Below, piece after piece: positions 54,318 through 64,000 of a DNA stretch of 64,000 nucleotides. The stretch lies in contig WNNJ02002950.1 in assembly GCA_012934845.2 (NCBI GenBank), forward strand, positions 1 to 64,000, read 5' to 3'. Every line of letters begins with the position of its first letter. Position 1 is the stretch's first letter. Under the pieces are notes generated by a model that was given only the letters and a program-made list of their open reading frames with translations, was not told the DNA's origin and did no database searches. The position numbers were made by a program, and so were the translations under genes. Source of the stretch: Pomphorhynchus laevis (lineage: Eukaryota; Acanthocephala; Palaeacanthocephala; Echinorhynchida; Pomphorhynchidae).

Positions 54318-55268
54318 TTTTTATTATTATTCCAATACATACCAAAGCCAAAAGGCTATTCAGGCAGAGTCCAAAAAAAGAAGAAAAACAAATAGTCAGT
54401 CAACGTAGCTAATTAGGGTATTCCAGTGGTAGTGTTGAATGGCGGCATTGTTCACGTATCCATTTGTAGCATCGTGATTTAAACGTTCTCAAACTGGGGG
54501 CTGCAACGACTTCCTCAGGCAACGAATTCCACATGTTAATTCCTCTCCTCGAGAGTCTATACACTTTTGGTAATCTGCCAAATCCAAATTTATACAAGAC
54601 TCTGCTATGTCCCCGCAACTGATCTACCCGCCTAGTGATTACATCGGTGGGATACCCTACCACATCATTCGACATATGCCATAGACATGGCATTTCCAAG
54701 GATATGAACCTCTCACGTACCGACAACATCCCAATACGACTTAGACGTACATAATAGTCAATACCACTTAAGCCAATACAGAGCCTCGATCCGCGCCTAA
54801 GAATATACTCAAAGTCTAATAGTTCTTGCTTAGTGACAGGGAAACAAGCCTGAATGCAGTACTCCAAGTGTGGCCTGACGATGGAGATGAATAACCTCTT
54901 GAACATGTGACAGCTTAACCTGATGAATGCATTTTTAATACAATATAACGCCCTAGTAGCTTTACCTAGAAAGAAGTAGGTGTTTAACTTTGTTTTCAAG
55001 GGTCGATGGACCATAATCCCTAAATCCTTATGATGATACACTTCCTTTAAGAAAATATATCCAATATAGTACCTTAGAGTTTCAGACGGGCGACCTTGTT
55101 GCATGAGGACACATTTATCAACATTCAACCGTAGTCCGATAGAATCGTACCACTTGATCAGAGAGTTTAGATCATTTTGTAACAATACTCGATCAGCAGG
55201 ACTTCTAGTGATCGACCAAATCTTTAGATCGTTTGCAAAAGCTAGATGAGAGCATGATAAGCGGAGTA
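54318..55268 (-). mobile_element. LINE-C 3' half, mostly open frame
   Basis: A 299-codon frame (55308-54409) begins outside the element and continues from LLRLSCSHLAFADDLKIW (motif C, FADD) through HHKDLGIMVHRPLKTKLNT, IVRPHLEYCIQACFPVTKQE and RRGINMWNSLPEEVVAAPSL to the end. The 3' UTR and (ATT)n tail are at 54400-54318. It is the best preserved LINE-C thumb in the window. The 5' truncation is at 55268. Confidence 0.95.
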
Positions 55269-55583
55269 GCATATGATATGTTATTATATATGATATGTTA
55301 TTTATCATATGATATGATAAATAATATATCTCGGAAAATGCGATTTCAGAAATTCATTACACTGAAGATTTGATATACATTTTGTAACGATACTCGATCA
55401 GCATGACTTCTAATGATCGACCAAATCTTTAAATCGTCTGCAAAAGCTAGATGAGAGCATGATAAGCGGAGTAGCATATGATATGTTTTTATATATGATA
55501 TATTATTTATCGTATGATATGATAAATAATATATCTCGGAAAATGCGATTTCAGAAATTCATTACACTGAAGATTGATATACT
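55174..55583. repeat. 205-bp tandem duplication across a LINE-C/flank junction
   Basis: 55174-55378 is repeated at 55379-55583 with a handful of differences. The unit holds the last 95 bp of LINE-C and 110 bp of AT-rich palindromic flank ('tatcatatgatatg'). Because the junction itself is duplicated, the duplication came after the LINE-C insertion. Confidence 0.9.
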
Positions 55584-55603
55584 GAACAATTTCTAGCTGT
55601 ACT

Positions 55604-55850
55604 GGATGGATAGCCTAGTCGGTAAGAAGGATACCCACCGTTCAAAAGAACTTAGGCTCGAATTGGAATGTGCAAATAGTGTTCAAAAGGAAACTACAGA
55701 TATACACATCCTTCTGATTAGTCCGGATTACCATTGCACAGCAGTAGCGGACGAAACAATGCCAATATGTCAGTCTAAAATATGGCATGTTGTGAGTAAA
55801 GGTTTATGGAGTTGGAAATAATGAAGATATGATACAGTAGCTGGTTTCTG
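55604..55850 (+). mobile_element. tRNA-headed SINE candidate
   Basis: TAGCCTAGTCGGTAAG at 55611-55626 fits a pol III A box, and GGCTCGAATTG at 55655-55665 fits a B box. Their starts are 44 bp apart, as in a tRNA gene, and GGATGGA sits where the 5' acceptor strand should be. The arms pair poorly, so this is not a functional tRNA. The body after the head (to about 55850) is unlike anything else here, and no clear tail was found. Confidence 0.45.
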
Positions 55851-56564
55851 CTGCGAAATTACCTTGTGTGATCTAATAAAATTGACAAAATTGACTATAT
55901 ATAAATAGGCAACTATTATGGAGACGGGTGCTCGGGTCAATGTTAAATGATCAAAATTGAAATGGCAAGACGGCTTTAAAAAAGTTTGAAATCTAAAGTA
56001 AATACAATTTCTGATGATGATTCCAAACTGGAATCGAAAATTCAATAAATTTTCTGACTCATGCGGGGCGTCTTGCCATTTCAATTTTGATCAGGCATCT
56101 ATTACATTTTTAAACTTAAGACGTAAATACACACTAAACCCACAATGGGTTGTTTGCCTTGGAAGTTACTTTAATAAATTTTGTATTTATATTCGATCTT
56201 ATGAAACATTTTCAAATATTACAAATTCGCGAAACATTTTATAAATTGTATAAATTTCCTGCTTTACATGCTTTGGATGGCGTTTACAATGACTAAAACT
56301 CGAGTCGCATCACTTATTTTTATTATGTAACGATACTTCGGAATGTAGCATTACAATAAAGTCTATAAGAAATTTTGCTTTTTAGCAAAATATGATACCG
56401 TAAAATTATTTGAAAAGTAGTGATTGAATCACATTTTTTTTGTAATCAATATTAACTTATTTTACTTTAAATTTCTTGTGGAAACTGTATATCGAAATAT
56501 ATGATTTAATATAGATTATTATAATATTTAATAATATTACTTAATATTTTATGATTTAATATTA
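55851..56564. other. Unassigned DNA with one inverted-repeat element
   Basis: Apart from the inverted repeat listed separately (55948-56093) I see no gene or repeat. The composition is AT-rich. Confidence 0.35.
55948..56093. repeat. Short inverted-repeat element, possible MITE
   Basis: Arms 55948-55972 (starting tgatcaaaattgaaatgg) and 56069-56093 are exact reverse complements over 25 bp and enclose 96 bp. The size and structure fit a small non-autonomous DNA element. No target duplication is obvious. Confidence 0.6.
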
Positions 56565-56985
56565 TTATAACATACAAGACAAAGCCTATATGGCTGTTCA
56601 GTCTGCTCACGAAAAAATAAAATAAAAATTAAACAAAATGTAGAATTGATAGAGTTAAGAAAATCAGGGATACGATAGCTTCTCCATATTATCGATCTGT
56701 TCCAGACATATTCGCAATCGCTTCTTAAATAAAGTCAGCGTTGTGGAGGCAACAACGTATTCAGGAAGACTATTCCACACGTTAACTACACGTCTTGACA
56801 ATCTTGTGACAGGCGATAGTTTCCCAGTATGCTGTTTAAAAATTGTCATCGAATGATGTCGCCTGGATCTATTATTACGACACGCCATAATATTTCGAGG
56901 ATATCCATCAAATTTGTGCAATAATTTCCACGTTGCAACCAAGTCGATAAACATTAACCTCACCTTCATGTCAAATATATAATAT
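56565..56985 (-). mobile_element. CR1-like LINE tail
   Basis: The minus strand encodes MFIDLVATWKLLHKFDGYPR, then RRHHSMTIFKQHTG, then RLSRRVVNVWNSLPEYVVAS and LFKKRLRICLEQI. This is the CR1-like C terminus, followed by a 3' UTR with 'gcctatatggctgttcag' and an AT-rich tail. It is a separate subfamily from LINE-C. Confidence 0.8.
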
Positions 56986-57172
56986 ATAATATATTTTACA
57001 TTTTTAAATGTAAAATTAGGATGACTTCCCGGTAAAAGCCTTTTTACAAAAGACGTTTCTGTTCAATGATGTTATTAAAAAAATAAAATAAATCTTTATT
57101 CAAAATTTACGAAAATTATAAAGAATTGCATTATTTATTAGTGGAGAGAGTAAAATAGAAATTTTTTATTTT

Positions 57173-57275
57173 AAATATCGAATTTTCGATAGCCAACAGA
57201 TATCATTGTACAAAATATTTTGTACAATTTTATCCTAATGATGATATCAGTTGGCTATCAAAAATTCGATATTTA
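57173..57275. repeat. Long imperfect palindrome
   Basis: Arm 57173-57206 (aaatatcgaattttcgat...) pairs with 57241-57275, with about three mismatches over 34 bp. The loop itself contains tgtacaaaat/attttgtaca, a second perfect palindrome. Confidence 0.85.
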
Positions 57276-57294
57276 TTATTTATTATTATAGATT

Positions 57295-57512
57295 TAGCCA
57301 AAAATGACTGTTTTGCTCGCTCACACATAAGTTGAAAATGTTACGATAACAAGTCCAATCCAGGGATAGTTTACTCGTCTTTTAGTCATTTCCTGCGACT
57401 TTATTCACTGCGTAACCATCGATTTGAACGACTTACGATTGTTAGCAGTGACTATAGAATCTGGAAGCTTATCCCAAATATTAAGAGCTCGATGTGAAGG
57501 CCGGAAATTACG
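57295..57512 (-). mobile_element. LINE tail (C-terminal end)
   Basis: The minus strand reads RALNIWDKLPDSIVTANNRK, then SFKSMVTQ and a stop, the 'R.LN.W..LP..IV.A....FK..' ending of CR1-like RTs. Only about 70 codons remain. Confidence 0.6.
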
Positions 57513-57519
57513 CTGATAC

Positions 57520-57975
57520 ATACCGTATCAGCGCCGGGCAACTAAGCTCGTAAATTCAGTTAAAGCCTTACCTTATAATGAAAGGCTAAAAAACTTGGTA
57601 TGGTTTCTATAAGCGACCTTCGGTTTCGGCGAGATATGTGTTCAACATGGGAAGCTTTACACAAGGGAAATCACGTCTTAAGAGAATTGATGACTGTTCG
57701 GAAAAGTCGGGCTTTGCGTAGACACAATTTTACTTTAGCCCATCGCCGAGTTATACGCTCTAAAACTGTACAATTTGGACACCGAATCGTAAGTAAGTGG
57801 AACCGATTAAGTGAAGAAATTGTCAACTCAAGATCGGTTTCAGCATTCAAACATAAACTTTTGTGACTTTTGTTTGTGAGTCTTTTTTTCTTTACTTTTT
57901 CTTTTCTTTTTTTAACAGTGCAACTGTGAGCTTTGCTCGTCTGTTTGTCGAAATAATAATAATAATAATAATAGT
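57520..57975 (+). mobile_element. CR1-like LINE tail with (AAT)n end
   Basis: The plus strand gives LPYNERLKNLGMVSISDLRF, RRDMCSTWEALHKGNH, LRRHNFTLAHRRVIRS, FGHRIVSKWNRLSEEIVNSR and FKHKLL, then a stop. A pyrimidine-rich 3' UTR leads to (AAT)7 at about 57951-57975. It faces away from the preceding minus-strand tail. Confidence 0.8.
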
Positions 57976-58389
57976 ATGTAATATTTTTCAATGAATCACT
58001 CCGACGGCAGAACTTATCATTTATCGATACGCATTCGACATAAATCCATCGCTTCTTTTCACACTGCTATACATTGCTATCAAATCATGAGCCATTAATC
58101 TGTTTCGTACAAAAAAATTATTTTAAATAAAAAAACTTTCTATTTTACTCTCTCCATTAATAAATAATAGAAACCAATGAGTGAACAGTCAACTTATAAT
58201 ATAAAGAATTGTTTTTGATTTAAAACTTTAGCAGCTTGAGGGCAGCCGCTTTTAGGAATTGTACAATAATTTGTGTAGGTGCAACCATATTTTGCGGTTG
58301 GTATTTATTTGTTACGAATAATATTTTATAATTTTGACATTATGACTGCCGTTAATTCATAATATTCAAATGCTTTAATTGAACTTCGT

Positions 58390-59015
58390 TTAAGATAATA
58401 AATTATCGAATTTTAGGACTTATTAGAAGGACCATTGGCCAGCTTGATGCATCCAGTTTTAAATTAATTTACAATGCTTATATCTTATCTTTAATGAGAT
58501 ACGTTTCACCTGCCTGCCACCCTCAAACTACGACAGAGATGAACCTGTAGAATCCATATTACGCAAGGCCACACATCTTGTACCCAGCCAACGCAAGCTC
58601 TCATTCATTTTTCGACTCCACGCACTTGGTGTGACCACAGTGAAGAAATCTTTAAAGTCATCTGATTTAATGTTTGTGTGGACAACGCTTAATGTTCAAA
58701 AAGGGCAGAGGGAACATGCTTGTCGTAAACTGTTCGATCTTCGAAATTCAAACAGATTGAGGGGACATCACCTCACGTTAAATACCCACATTCGTCCACG
58801 AAGAAGATTTAATACAATTGTCAATCAAACATGGAAAGCTGGAATAAGCTACTAAGTCAAGTGGTTTCGGCCTCCAGTATTTTGTCCTTCAAGAGAAGTC
58901 TGAAGAATGTACTAACTTAGAACAATCGGATTTTCATTGATATTTGTTTTTTTACCCTGTACCCAGCCTGTACGAGTTCTACTTCTTTTGATGCTGTTGT
59001 ATTTAATAATAATGA
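58390..59015 (+). mobile_element. CR1-like LINE tail
   Basis: The plus strand has FKLIYNAYILSLMRYVSPAC, ESILRKATHLVPSQRKLSFI, LHALGVTTVKKSLKSSDLMF and LRGHHLTLNTHIRPRRRF, then WNKLLSQVVSASSILSFKRS in a shifted frame. The 3' UTR ends near 59010 with AATAATAATGATG. One or two frame changes are present. Confidence 0.75.
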
Positions 59016-59049
59016 TGAAGGAAGTGTAATTATTTCACTTCCATAAATT

Positions 59050-60232
59050 AAATAGCTTTGGCTCAGCAGGACAAGATGGTATATCCCCCTTTCTTTTGCG
59101 TACTCTGTCACACATTATTGCTTCAATCCTTACGTCCCTATTTCATCGAAGTTTACAGCATTCGTAAATTCCTAATGATTGGAAAAGAGCAATTGTTGTG
59201 CCTATTCCAAAGAAGCAGTTGGCACTAACTTGTTCAGATTTTAGACCAATTAGTCTTGCCAGTGCTATTTCTAAAATTATGGAGATAATCATTGTGAAGA
59301 GAATATGTGATCATCTAAAATTATATCAAATTCTTGATGCTTCTCAACACCTTCTAACGCGATCGCTCGTTCCTAACTAATCTTTTAAAGGCTTGCGAAC
59401 ATTAAGTAGCTGCTCTTAGTTCGGGTTTTACGGTTGATATAATATTTCTTGATTTCTATAAGGCATTTGACAGAGTTCCGAACACCCGTTTATATTCATT
59501 ATTACGTCGTCACGGTGTTCCTACTGCAATTTACAACAGGATTAAGACATTCCTTGTTGACCGATCTTTCGTCGTGCGATTATATGAAGTTTTGCAAAAA
59601 GCTCGACGTGTTCATTCGGGTGTTCCTCAGGTCACGGTCCAAGGTCCACTTCTCTTTATCGTATTTTTGAATGACCTAATCCTAAGGTTAAAGTGTCTTC
59701 ACCTGGCATTTGCTGACGATGTCAAAATTTGGGCAACAACCCAAAATGAGGCGGATTGTGAATTTGTACAACATGATCTTAACTGTATCGGGACTTGATG
59801 TAATAATACTGGCCTGATACTCAACACGACAAAGTGTGCATGGATGAGATTGGGTAACGATAAAGCTCATTTTGACTCTAAAATAAATGGACACTCAATC
59901 TAGCGAGTCTCAGAGCATCCCGACATGGAAGTGATAATTCATGAATCGGGGGAGTTGATTAACCTGGAAAATGTAATCAGAAGTGCTTACCAATAGCGTT
60001 GTTAACGGAGTTTTACTTTAAAGTTAAAATGCTTGAATGTTTTAGCAGTGAGGTATCGTTTTCTTTTTCTTGACTTGATTGCACTTTGGCGAATTGTATA
60101 TTCAGTTGATGGTTTTCCTGTGGATGTAGTTAGATTTCGAGATAATACGAGATTGCGAGGTCATTGTATGATGCTGCTAAAAAATTCCGGGGAAGCTGCG
60201 AAAATTTTAGACTATCTGAACGGGCAATAGAT
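59050..60232 (+). mobile_element. CR1-like LINE, RT fragments
   Basis: The plus strand shows FGSAGQDGISPFLLRTL, WKRAIVVPIPKKQLALTCSD, FRPISLASAISKIMEIIIVK (fingers), a broken motif A ('IFLDFYKAFDRVPNTRLYSL' in a changing frame), HSGVPQVTVQGPLLFIVFLN (motif B with Gly-Ser replaced), LAFADDVKIWATTQ (motif C) and finally FLDLIALWRIVYSVDGFPVD. It is a long but decayed copy. The end abuts a LINE-A fragment at 60235. Confidence 0.85.
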
Positions 60233-60234
60233 AA

Positions 60235-60425
60235 AAAAGATTTATTTTTACGTGGCAAATGCGTGCTCGTGAAAGCTTACATGACCACGAAGAAAAAGCA
60301 AACAAAAGTCTAAAGCATGTGTCGAGAAGGTGGGAACGGATAATGTATTTGAGCGCGGCGGACGCCGAGAAGGAGCTGATTCCATGCGAGGGGAGCGACG
60401 ACGAGAAAATACCGGATATCGTTAC
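60235..60425 (-). mobile_element. LINE-A, short old 3' fragment
   Basis: 190 bp of the LINE-A 3' end, with the terminus at 60235 ('aaaaaagatttatttttacgtgg') and the hairpin changed to 'gcgtgctcgtgaaagc'. It is the most diverged LINE-A end here. Confidence 0.85.
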
Positions 60426-60769
60426 CTTATCTTATCCCCTAGTGACCATTCTCTTTGGACGCTCTCATGCGAGTGTCTCGTTCTCTAGTTGTGCTTGGCT
60501 TTTCAAACACAACATATTCCGGTACTACCTGTAATTCTGGCTCAACGACTACATTTAAGCATATTTTTTTCAAGCTCATACACAATGAAATATCTTACTG
60601 CGTTGTGGCGTATTATTGTCATACATCCTTCTCTTGAAGAGATATCATGTCTTACCGAATATAATTCTCCACATGAACAAAACTTAGGCGTATCTCTGGA
60701 CTGCAGAATGTAACTCACAGACAAACAAAAACATTATAAAATTTCAACCTCGATAACAAGTCTTTTCTA
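60426..60769. other. Unassigned DNA
   Basis: The sequence is not simple and may be retroelement-derived, but none of its frames on either strand shows a motif that I can name. Confidence 0.3.
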
Positions 60770-61560
60770 TGTTTGAACGATCTAGCAGCTAGCCGAGAAA
60801 AGGAATCCACATGTGTCGCACACCCCAGAAGTGAGGACACAGCAAAAACTATCATTTCAAGAGGATCACCTTAGGTAAAACCCTCTTCGCTAAAAATCCT
60901 GTATTTTTCAACACATAATGTAATTGAGCTGCCATAAAGATTTTGCAAAAAAACAGAACATCACAGGACATACATTATCAACGTTGCGTAGTGCAAGCGC
61001 CCTGATAATTGTATTTAAGGCATCTTTTGCATCTAATTGAATGCACATAATGTATCATTCGAATTAAAGTTTTCACGGATTGAATGAATTGCTGCTTCAA
61101 CACCGCATCGTTGACTAACGCATAGTTGAATGTTTGTGCAAACAGGTTGTAGGTATTTTCCTATTAGCTTAGCCAGTACCTTACATATGATTCGACGACT
61201 TACCGCCACAGTGCCTGTTGGTCTTACGCAAGTTGTTTGTCTAGAAGGATTAGCCTGCTAACAGTAAAATACACCAAGTCATTTGAATCAATATGTTCAC
61301 TAGCAATTTTAATTGTGATTTCCGCCAAGCGTGAAGCTAGTTGCGATATAGTACCAAAGGAACACAGCATACTACGCCGAAAGTTTGCATCTGTATCTGA
61401 CGGACCTGCACAACCATGTGTTCCCTTTGTCGCACTAATAATGTTTGCAGCACAAATGTGTTCAAAACGGACAGCACGATGTGGAACACGGTTCATTAAT
61501 GGGCTTTGCAAAATTGCTTAATTGTACAAGGGATTTGCTGATGGATAGAGATAAACAAAT
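60770..61560 (-). pseudogene. Family D retroelement, RT N-terminal half
   Basis: The minus strand (from 61511) reads SATKGTHGCAGPSDTDANFR, SMLCSFGTISQLASRLAEI, then FTVSRLILLDKQ. A shifted frame continues with VRPTGTVAVSRRIICKVLAK, QRCGVEAAIHSIRENF, then LDAKDALNTIIRALALRNVD and FSEEGFT.GDPLEMIVFAV. These follow the family D order (GGAGPSGxDAD..., CRLIPLDK, VRPIGIGEVxRRIIGK, GCEAAIHAMR, DAxNAFNxxNRxxAL, SQEGTTQGDPL). It complements the 6948-8790 copy, which lacks the first part. There are at least three frame changes. Confidence 0.7.
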
Positions 61561-62179
61561 TTCTGACAAACGGAAGTATTTTAAATCGTTTCGTCTAACG
61601 ATATTATTTTAGCTTGTACTAGGTTGTCGCTACTTATCAGTTTCGCTGCTGTAGTTTTTCTCTGCTGAATCAATGTGGAAAATTTCTTAATCCATTGTTG
61701 GTCGTTTCTTTTTTATTTTTTAAATATTGAACATGTTCCCGCTGCAAAAGACGAGCTTCAAATAATAGTTCATTCAAGTTCGTTTCATTCCATATTTGTA
61801 AACGTCTCTATAAGTTCTTGCGAACTGTCTTTATTTTTTGTGATACGATTACTCTGAAACAGTAGCTGGCATAAAACAGTAATGGACTGGAGATTAGTTC
61901 TTACTTCGCGGTTTTGGATTACTTTATCATAATATGACTCAATTTTGCTTATGACCACATAACTTGCGCCACATCTTGGAAGATCCTAAAGATTCGGCAA
62001 CCAATGTATCACATCATTGAAGATGTTTTTAGCGGGACGCTCGCTTAGGTATATGATGCAATGAACTCTTTGAGGATAATACATACCGGTCCATGTTGTA
62101 CATATACATAGTAATTATTATAATTGTCGAAGGAAGTCATCCCTAATCGAAGAGAGGACTCCTTCGATGACAGGCACAT
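61561..62179. other. Unassigned DNA
   Basis: I see no coding signal, repeat edge or structured RNA. It separates family D from the next LINE. Confidence 0.35.
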
Positions 62180-63050
62180 ATTCCAAAGTCATGTGAGTCT
62201 ATCACTGATAGTTACACTTTTTTCGATAAGCGGAAGTGATCTTTCTAAACGGTATTTATATTTTCGGAGAGCTGTTGTCTTACTTAAATTAAATGTACAT
62301 CGACAGGTATGCTCGGATGTGATAAGAGTCCTCCACACGAACATCAAATTAGCCAACTTGAGTGAAATTTCAATTAGACATGCTTTAAGTGCTTTCATAC
62401 GTTCAACATTAAGGCAGCGAAAGTTTTAATCCAACCAAACCAGTGGCCCTACGTAATACTCTCTCAAAGTGTTGCATATCCTGGTGAAATTGTGGAAAAG
62501 TGACAGGAGACGCGTATATCATGAGTGTCAATAGAATGGCATTATATAAAATACGAAAGCTATGGTTATAAAGTCGACCAAAAGAATGCCTTAGTAGTCC
62601 GAGCAGCCGAACGCATCTGCTAGACGAAATCGATACGAGAAGTCGAGTGCTAAGATCATGACATACCATAACTCCGACATCGGATATGCTAGAAACTTGC
62701 TGTATCGTACGATTCTCTATGGCACAGCTGCCTATGAACATTTTGTTACCGATGTATAAGTGATTGCATTTTGAACTGTTCAATATCAATAATTTGAAAT
62801 GACACCATGATGACACAATCACATCAACATCACCCTGTATCACCTGTGTATCGAGTGCAAGTTAATGTCCGCCATATCTTGAGATAATCCACATGCATTA
62901 CACATGTCCAGTTCAATTTACAGTGGAGCATATTGATGTTGATATTAAAAAGCAGTGGACTGAGGGCAGATTATTAAGGGACTCCGCATAATTGTAAATG
63001 CCAATTCGAGAGAGTGCTTTCAATTTTTACCGCAAAGCTACGATTTTATA
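62180..63050 (-). mobile_element. CR1-like LINE, RT thumb fragments
   Basis: The minus strand has a broken motif C region near 62870-62840, then VIVSSWCHFKLLILNSSKCN, DVGVMVCHDLSTRLLVSI, LLTLMIYASPVTFPQFHQDM and FERVLRRATGLVGLK. In a shifted frame the end is ISLKLANLMFVWRTLITSE. It is an old copy, with homologous layout to the 58390-60232 elements. Confidence 0.75.
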
Positions 63051-63309
63051 GAAATAATTTGATCCAATTATGGAGTGGGCCTACGATACTGTATGAGTGT
63101 AAATCATTTACAAGAATATCAAGAATATTATTAATAACACGGTCAAATTGTTTCTTTTATTGCGAAAACAATCTAAATCATTAAAACACATTACACATTG
63201 TTTCTTTCAATGCGAAATCTTCAATACTATTCTCTAATTCCGCTATAGCATTTGATAAAACTATCGATTTCGTAATGACGCTCTATTTTAGAATCTATAT
63301 AACCTTCTG

Positions 63310-63960
63310 CTAATTATTCGTCTGGCGGTTGTTCCTTTCTCATAAACCATTGCTTGTCTGGACAATATGTCTGCCAGATTTTCGGAGCCTTCCATATACA
63401 AAACACAATATGAATTTTGATGTAGACTCAATAGCCACCTTAGTATTCTAGCTGACTGCTTCCTTTTGGATTTAATATCAAATTAAGCGAATTGTGATTC
63501 TTCATAGTAATAATTTGTTTTCCATATAAATACAGATGGAACTATTAATATCCCCAAATTACAGCCATAGACTATTTCTAGTTGGCGGTATCGTATCCCT
63601 ACCTTAGTTAAGTTTCACGCAAAACTAGCCTGTTTTAGTGTGTTTTCATACTTTTAAAATAATATGGCTTCAACACAAACATCTTTAAAAACGTATGTTT
63701 CTAGCTCTGTTTCGAAGTGCGATAGCGTTTTATTGTTGCAGATAATATTTTTTAAGTTCACAAAGCAACTTTGGTCTTTTTCTGTTTATTTCCAATGCTT
63801 TCAAGATTGAGCTAAGAGATTAACTCCATCAGATAGTTAACAAACCCCAAAGAGCCTGGTAGCTCCTGGATCATTGTTGGTTCTTTTAATGACCTAACTT
63901 CCTGTTTTTATTCTGAAGGCCTAATTCCGTATAAAGATAATATGTCTATAAAATTCTACT
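63310..63960 (-). mobile_element. Ty3/gypsy-like LTR retrotransposon fossil (RT/RNase H part)
   Basis: The clearest piece, on the minus strand around 63370-63470, is RILRWLLSLHQNSYCVLYME, followed by GSENLADILSRQ, the end of the RNase H domain ('RW...L..Y...+.Y..G..N..AD.LSR'). Weaker matches upstream fit the rest of the RNase H. The element is broken in many places and looks old. No LTR, Gag, protease or integrase part is seen inside the window. Confidence 0.55.
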
Positions 63961-64000
63961 TCTTGCCAACGGTGGTGGTCATTGGTGTTGCAACCTTGAC

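Larger units (their letters stand above)
57130..58168. repeat. 1.04-kb segment bounded by about 40-bp inverted repeats
   Basis: 57130-57169 (starting attatttattagtggagag) and 58127-58168 are near-perfect reverse complements. Between them are an internal palindrome (57173-57275) and two LINE tails in opposite orientation. It could be a composite foldback element or two copies of one repeat in inverted orientation. Confidence 0.6.

Noticed and set aside
55606-55821. 71-codon open frame MDSLVGKKDTH...
   Set aside because: It coincides with the tRNA-like head and body of the SINE candidate and has no protein signature.
1-64000. CRISPR arrays, bacterial operons or integrases
   Set aside because: The only regular array is the 50-bp satellite, which has no spacers. 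Introns, LINEs and PLEs show that the DNA is animal.

Overview
The window looks like nuclear DNA from an invertebrate animal, probably an arthropod, although the sequence does not fix the species. It is AT-rich and has spliced host genes with GT/AG introns. Most of it is retrotransposon debris. No operon, CRISPR array, rRNA gene or intact tRNA gene was seen.

Host genes are few. (1) The first coding exon of an ADA2-like transcription adaptor with a ZZ zinc finger lies at 1765-1935 (-), and its later exons are off the left edge. (2) A SARAF homologue, an ER regulator of store-operated calcium entry, runs from 30325 to about 43451 (+) in at least eight exons whose splice phases agree. Its introns are packed with Penelope-like and LINE fragments. 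(3) A divergent COX6A-like mitochondrial protein lies at 46383-46781 (-). (4) A small EF-hand protein lies at 51058-51576 (-).

Mobile DNA falls into recurring families, named here for convenience. LINE-A is CR1/L2-like and has eight copies, including a nearly full-length one at 25113-29185 (-). LINE-B has a Cys-rich, RRM-like ORF1 plus APE and RT (13894-19806, 38285-42300 and a tail at 49793-50225). LINE-C and many related CR1-like tails end in (AAT)n. LINE-F is Jockey/I-like with CCHC knuckles (8803-12673, 12-bp target duplication). Family D is an unusual retroelement that joins an RT of the 'SEGxTxGDPL / WYAD' type to a C-terminal nuclease-like domain. It is always decayed and serves as target for the others. 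A Penelope-like element (PLE) has an RT, a GIY-YIG endonuclease and hammerhead-ribozyme-like ends. A Ty3/gypsy-like fossil lies at the right edge.

Layout: 1-3.3 kb, ADA2 exon in AT-rich DNA. 3.3-13.1 kb, family D broken by LINE-F and LINE-A. 13.1-19.9 kb, LINE-B broken by a young LINE-A. 19.9-29.2 kb, family D, LINE-A and LINE-C. 30.3-43.5 kb, SARAF with PLE and LINE-B in its introns. 44.45-46.1 kb, a 50-bp satellite with higher-order structure. 46.4-51.6 kb, COX6A-like and EF-hand genes around PLE fragments. 51.7-64 kb, a graveyard of CR1-like tails, family D, a tRNA-headed SINE candidate and the LTR fossil.

Nested insertions give a relative order: family D is oldest, LINE-F and LINE-A entered it later, and LINE-A also entered LINE-B. 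The observations most worth following are the hammerhead-like PLE ends, family D with its nuclease-like domain, the SARAF gene loaded with PLE debris, and the higher-order satellite.
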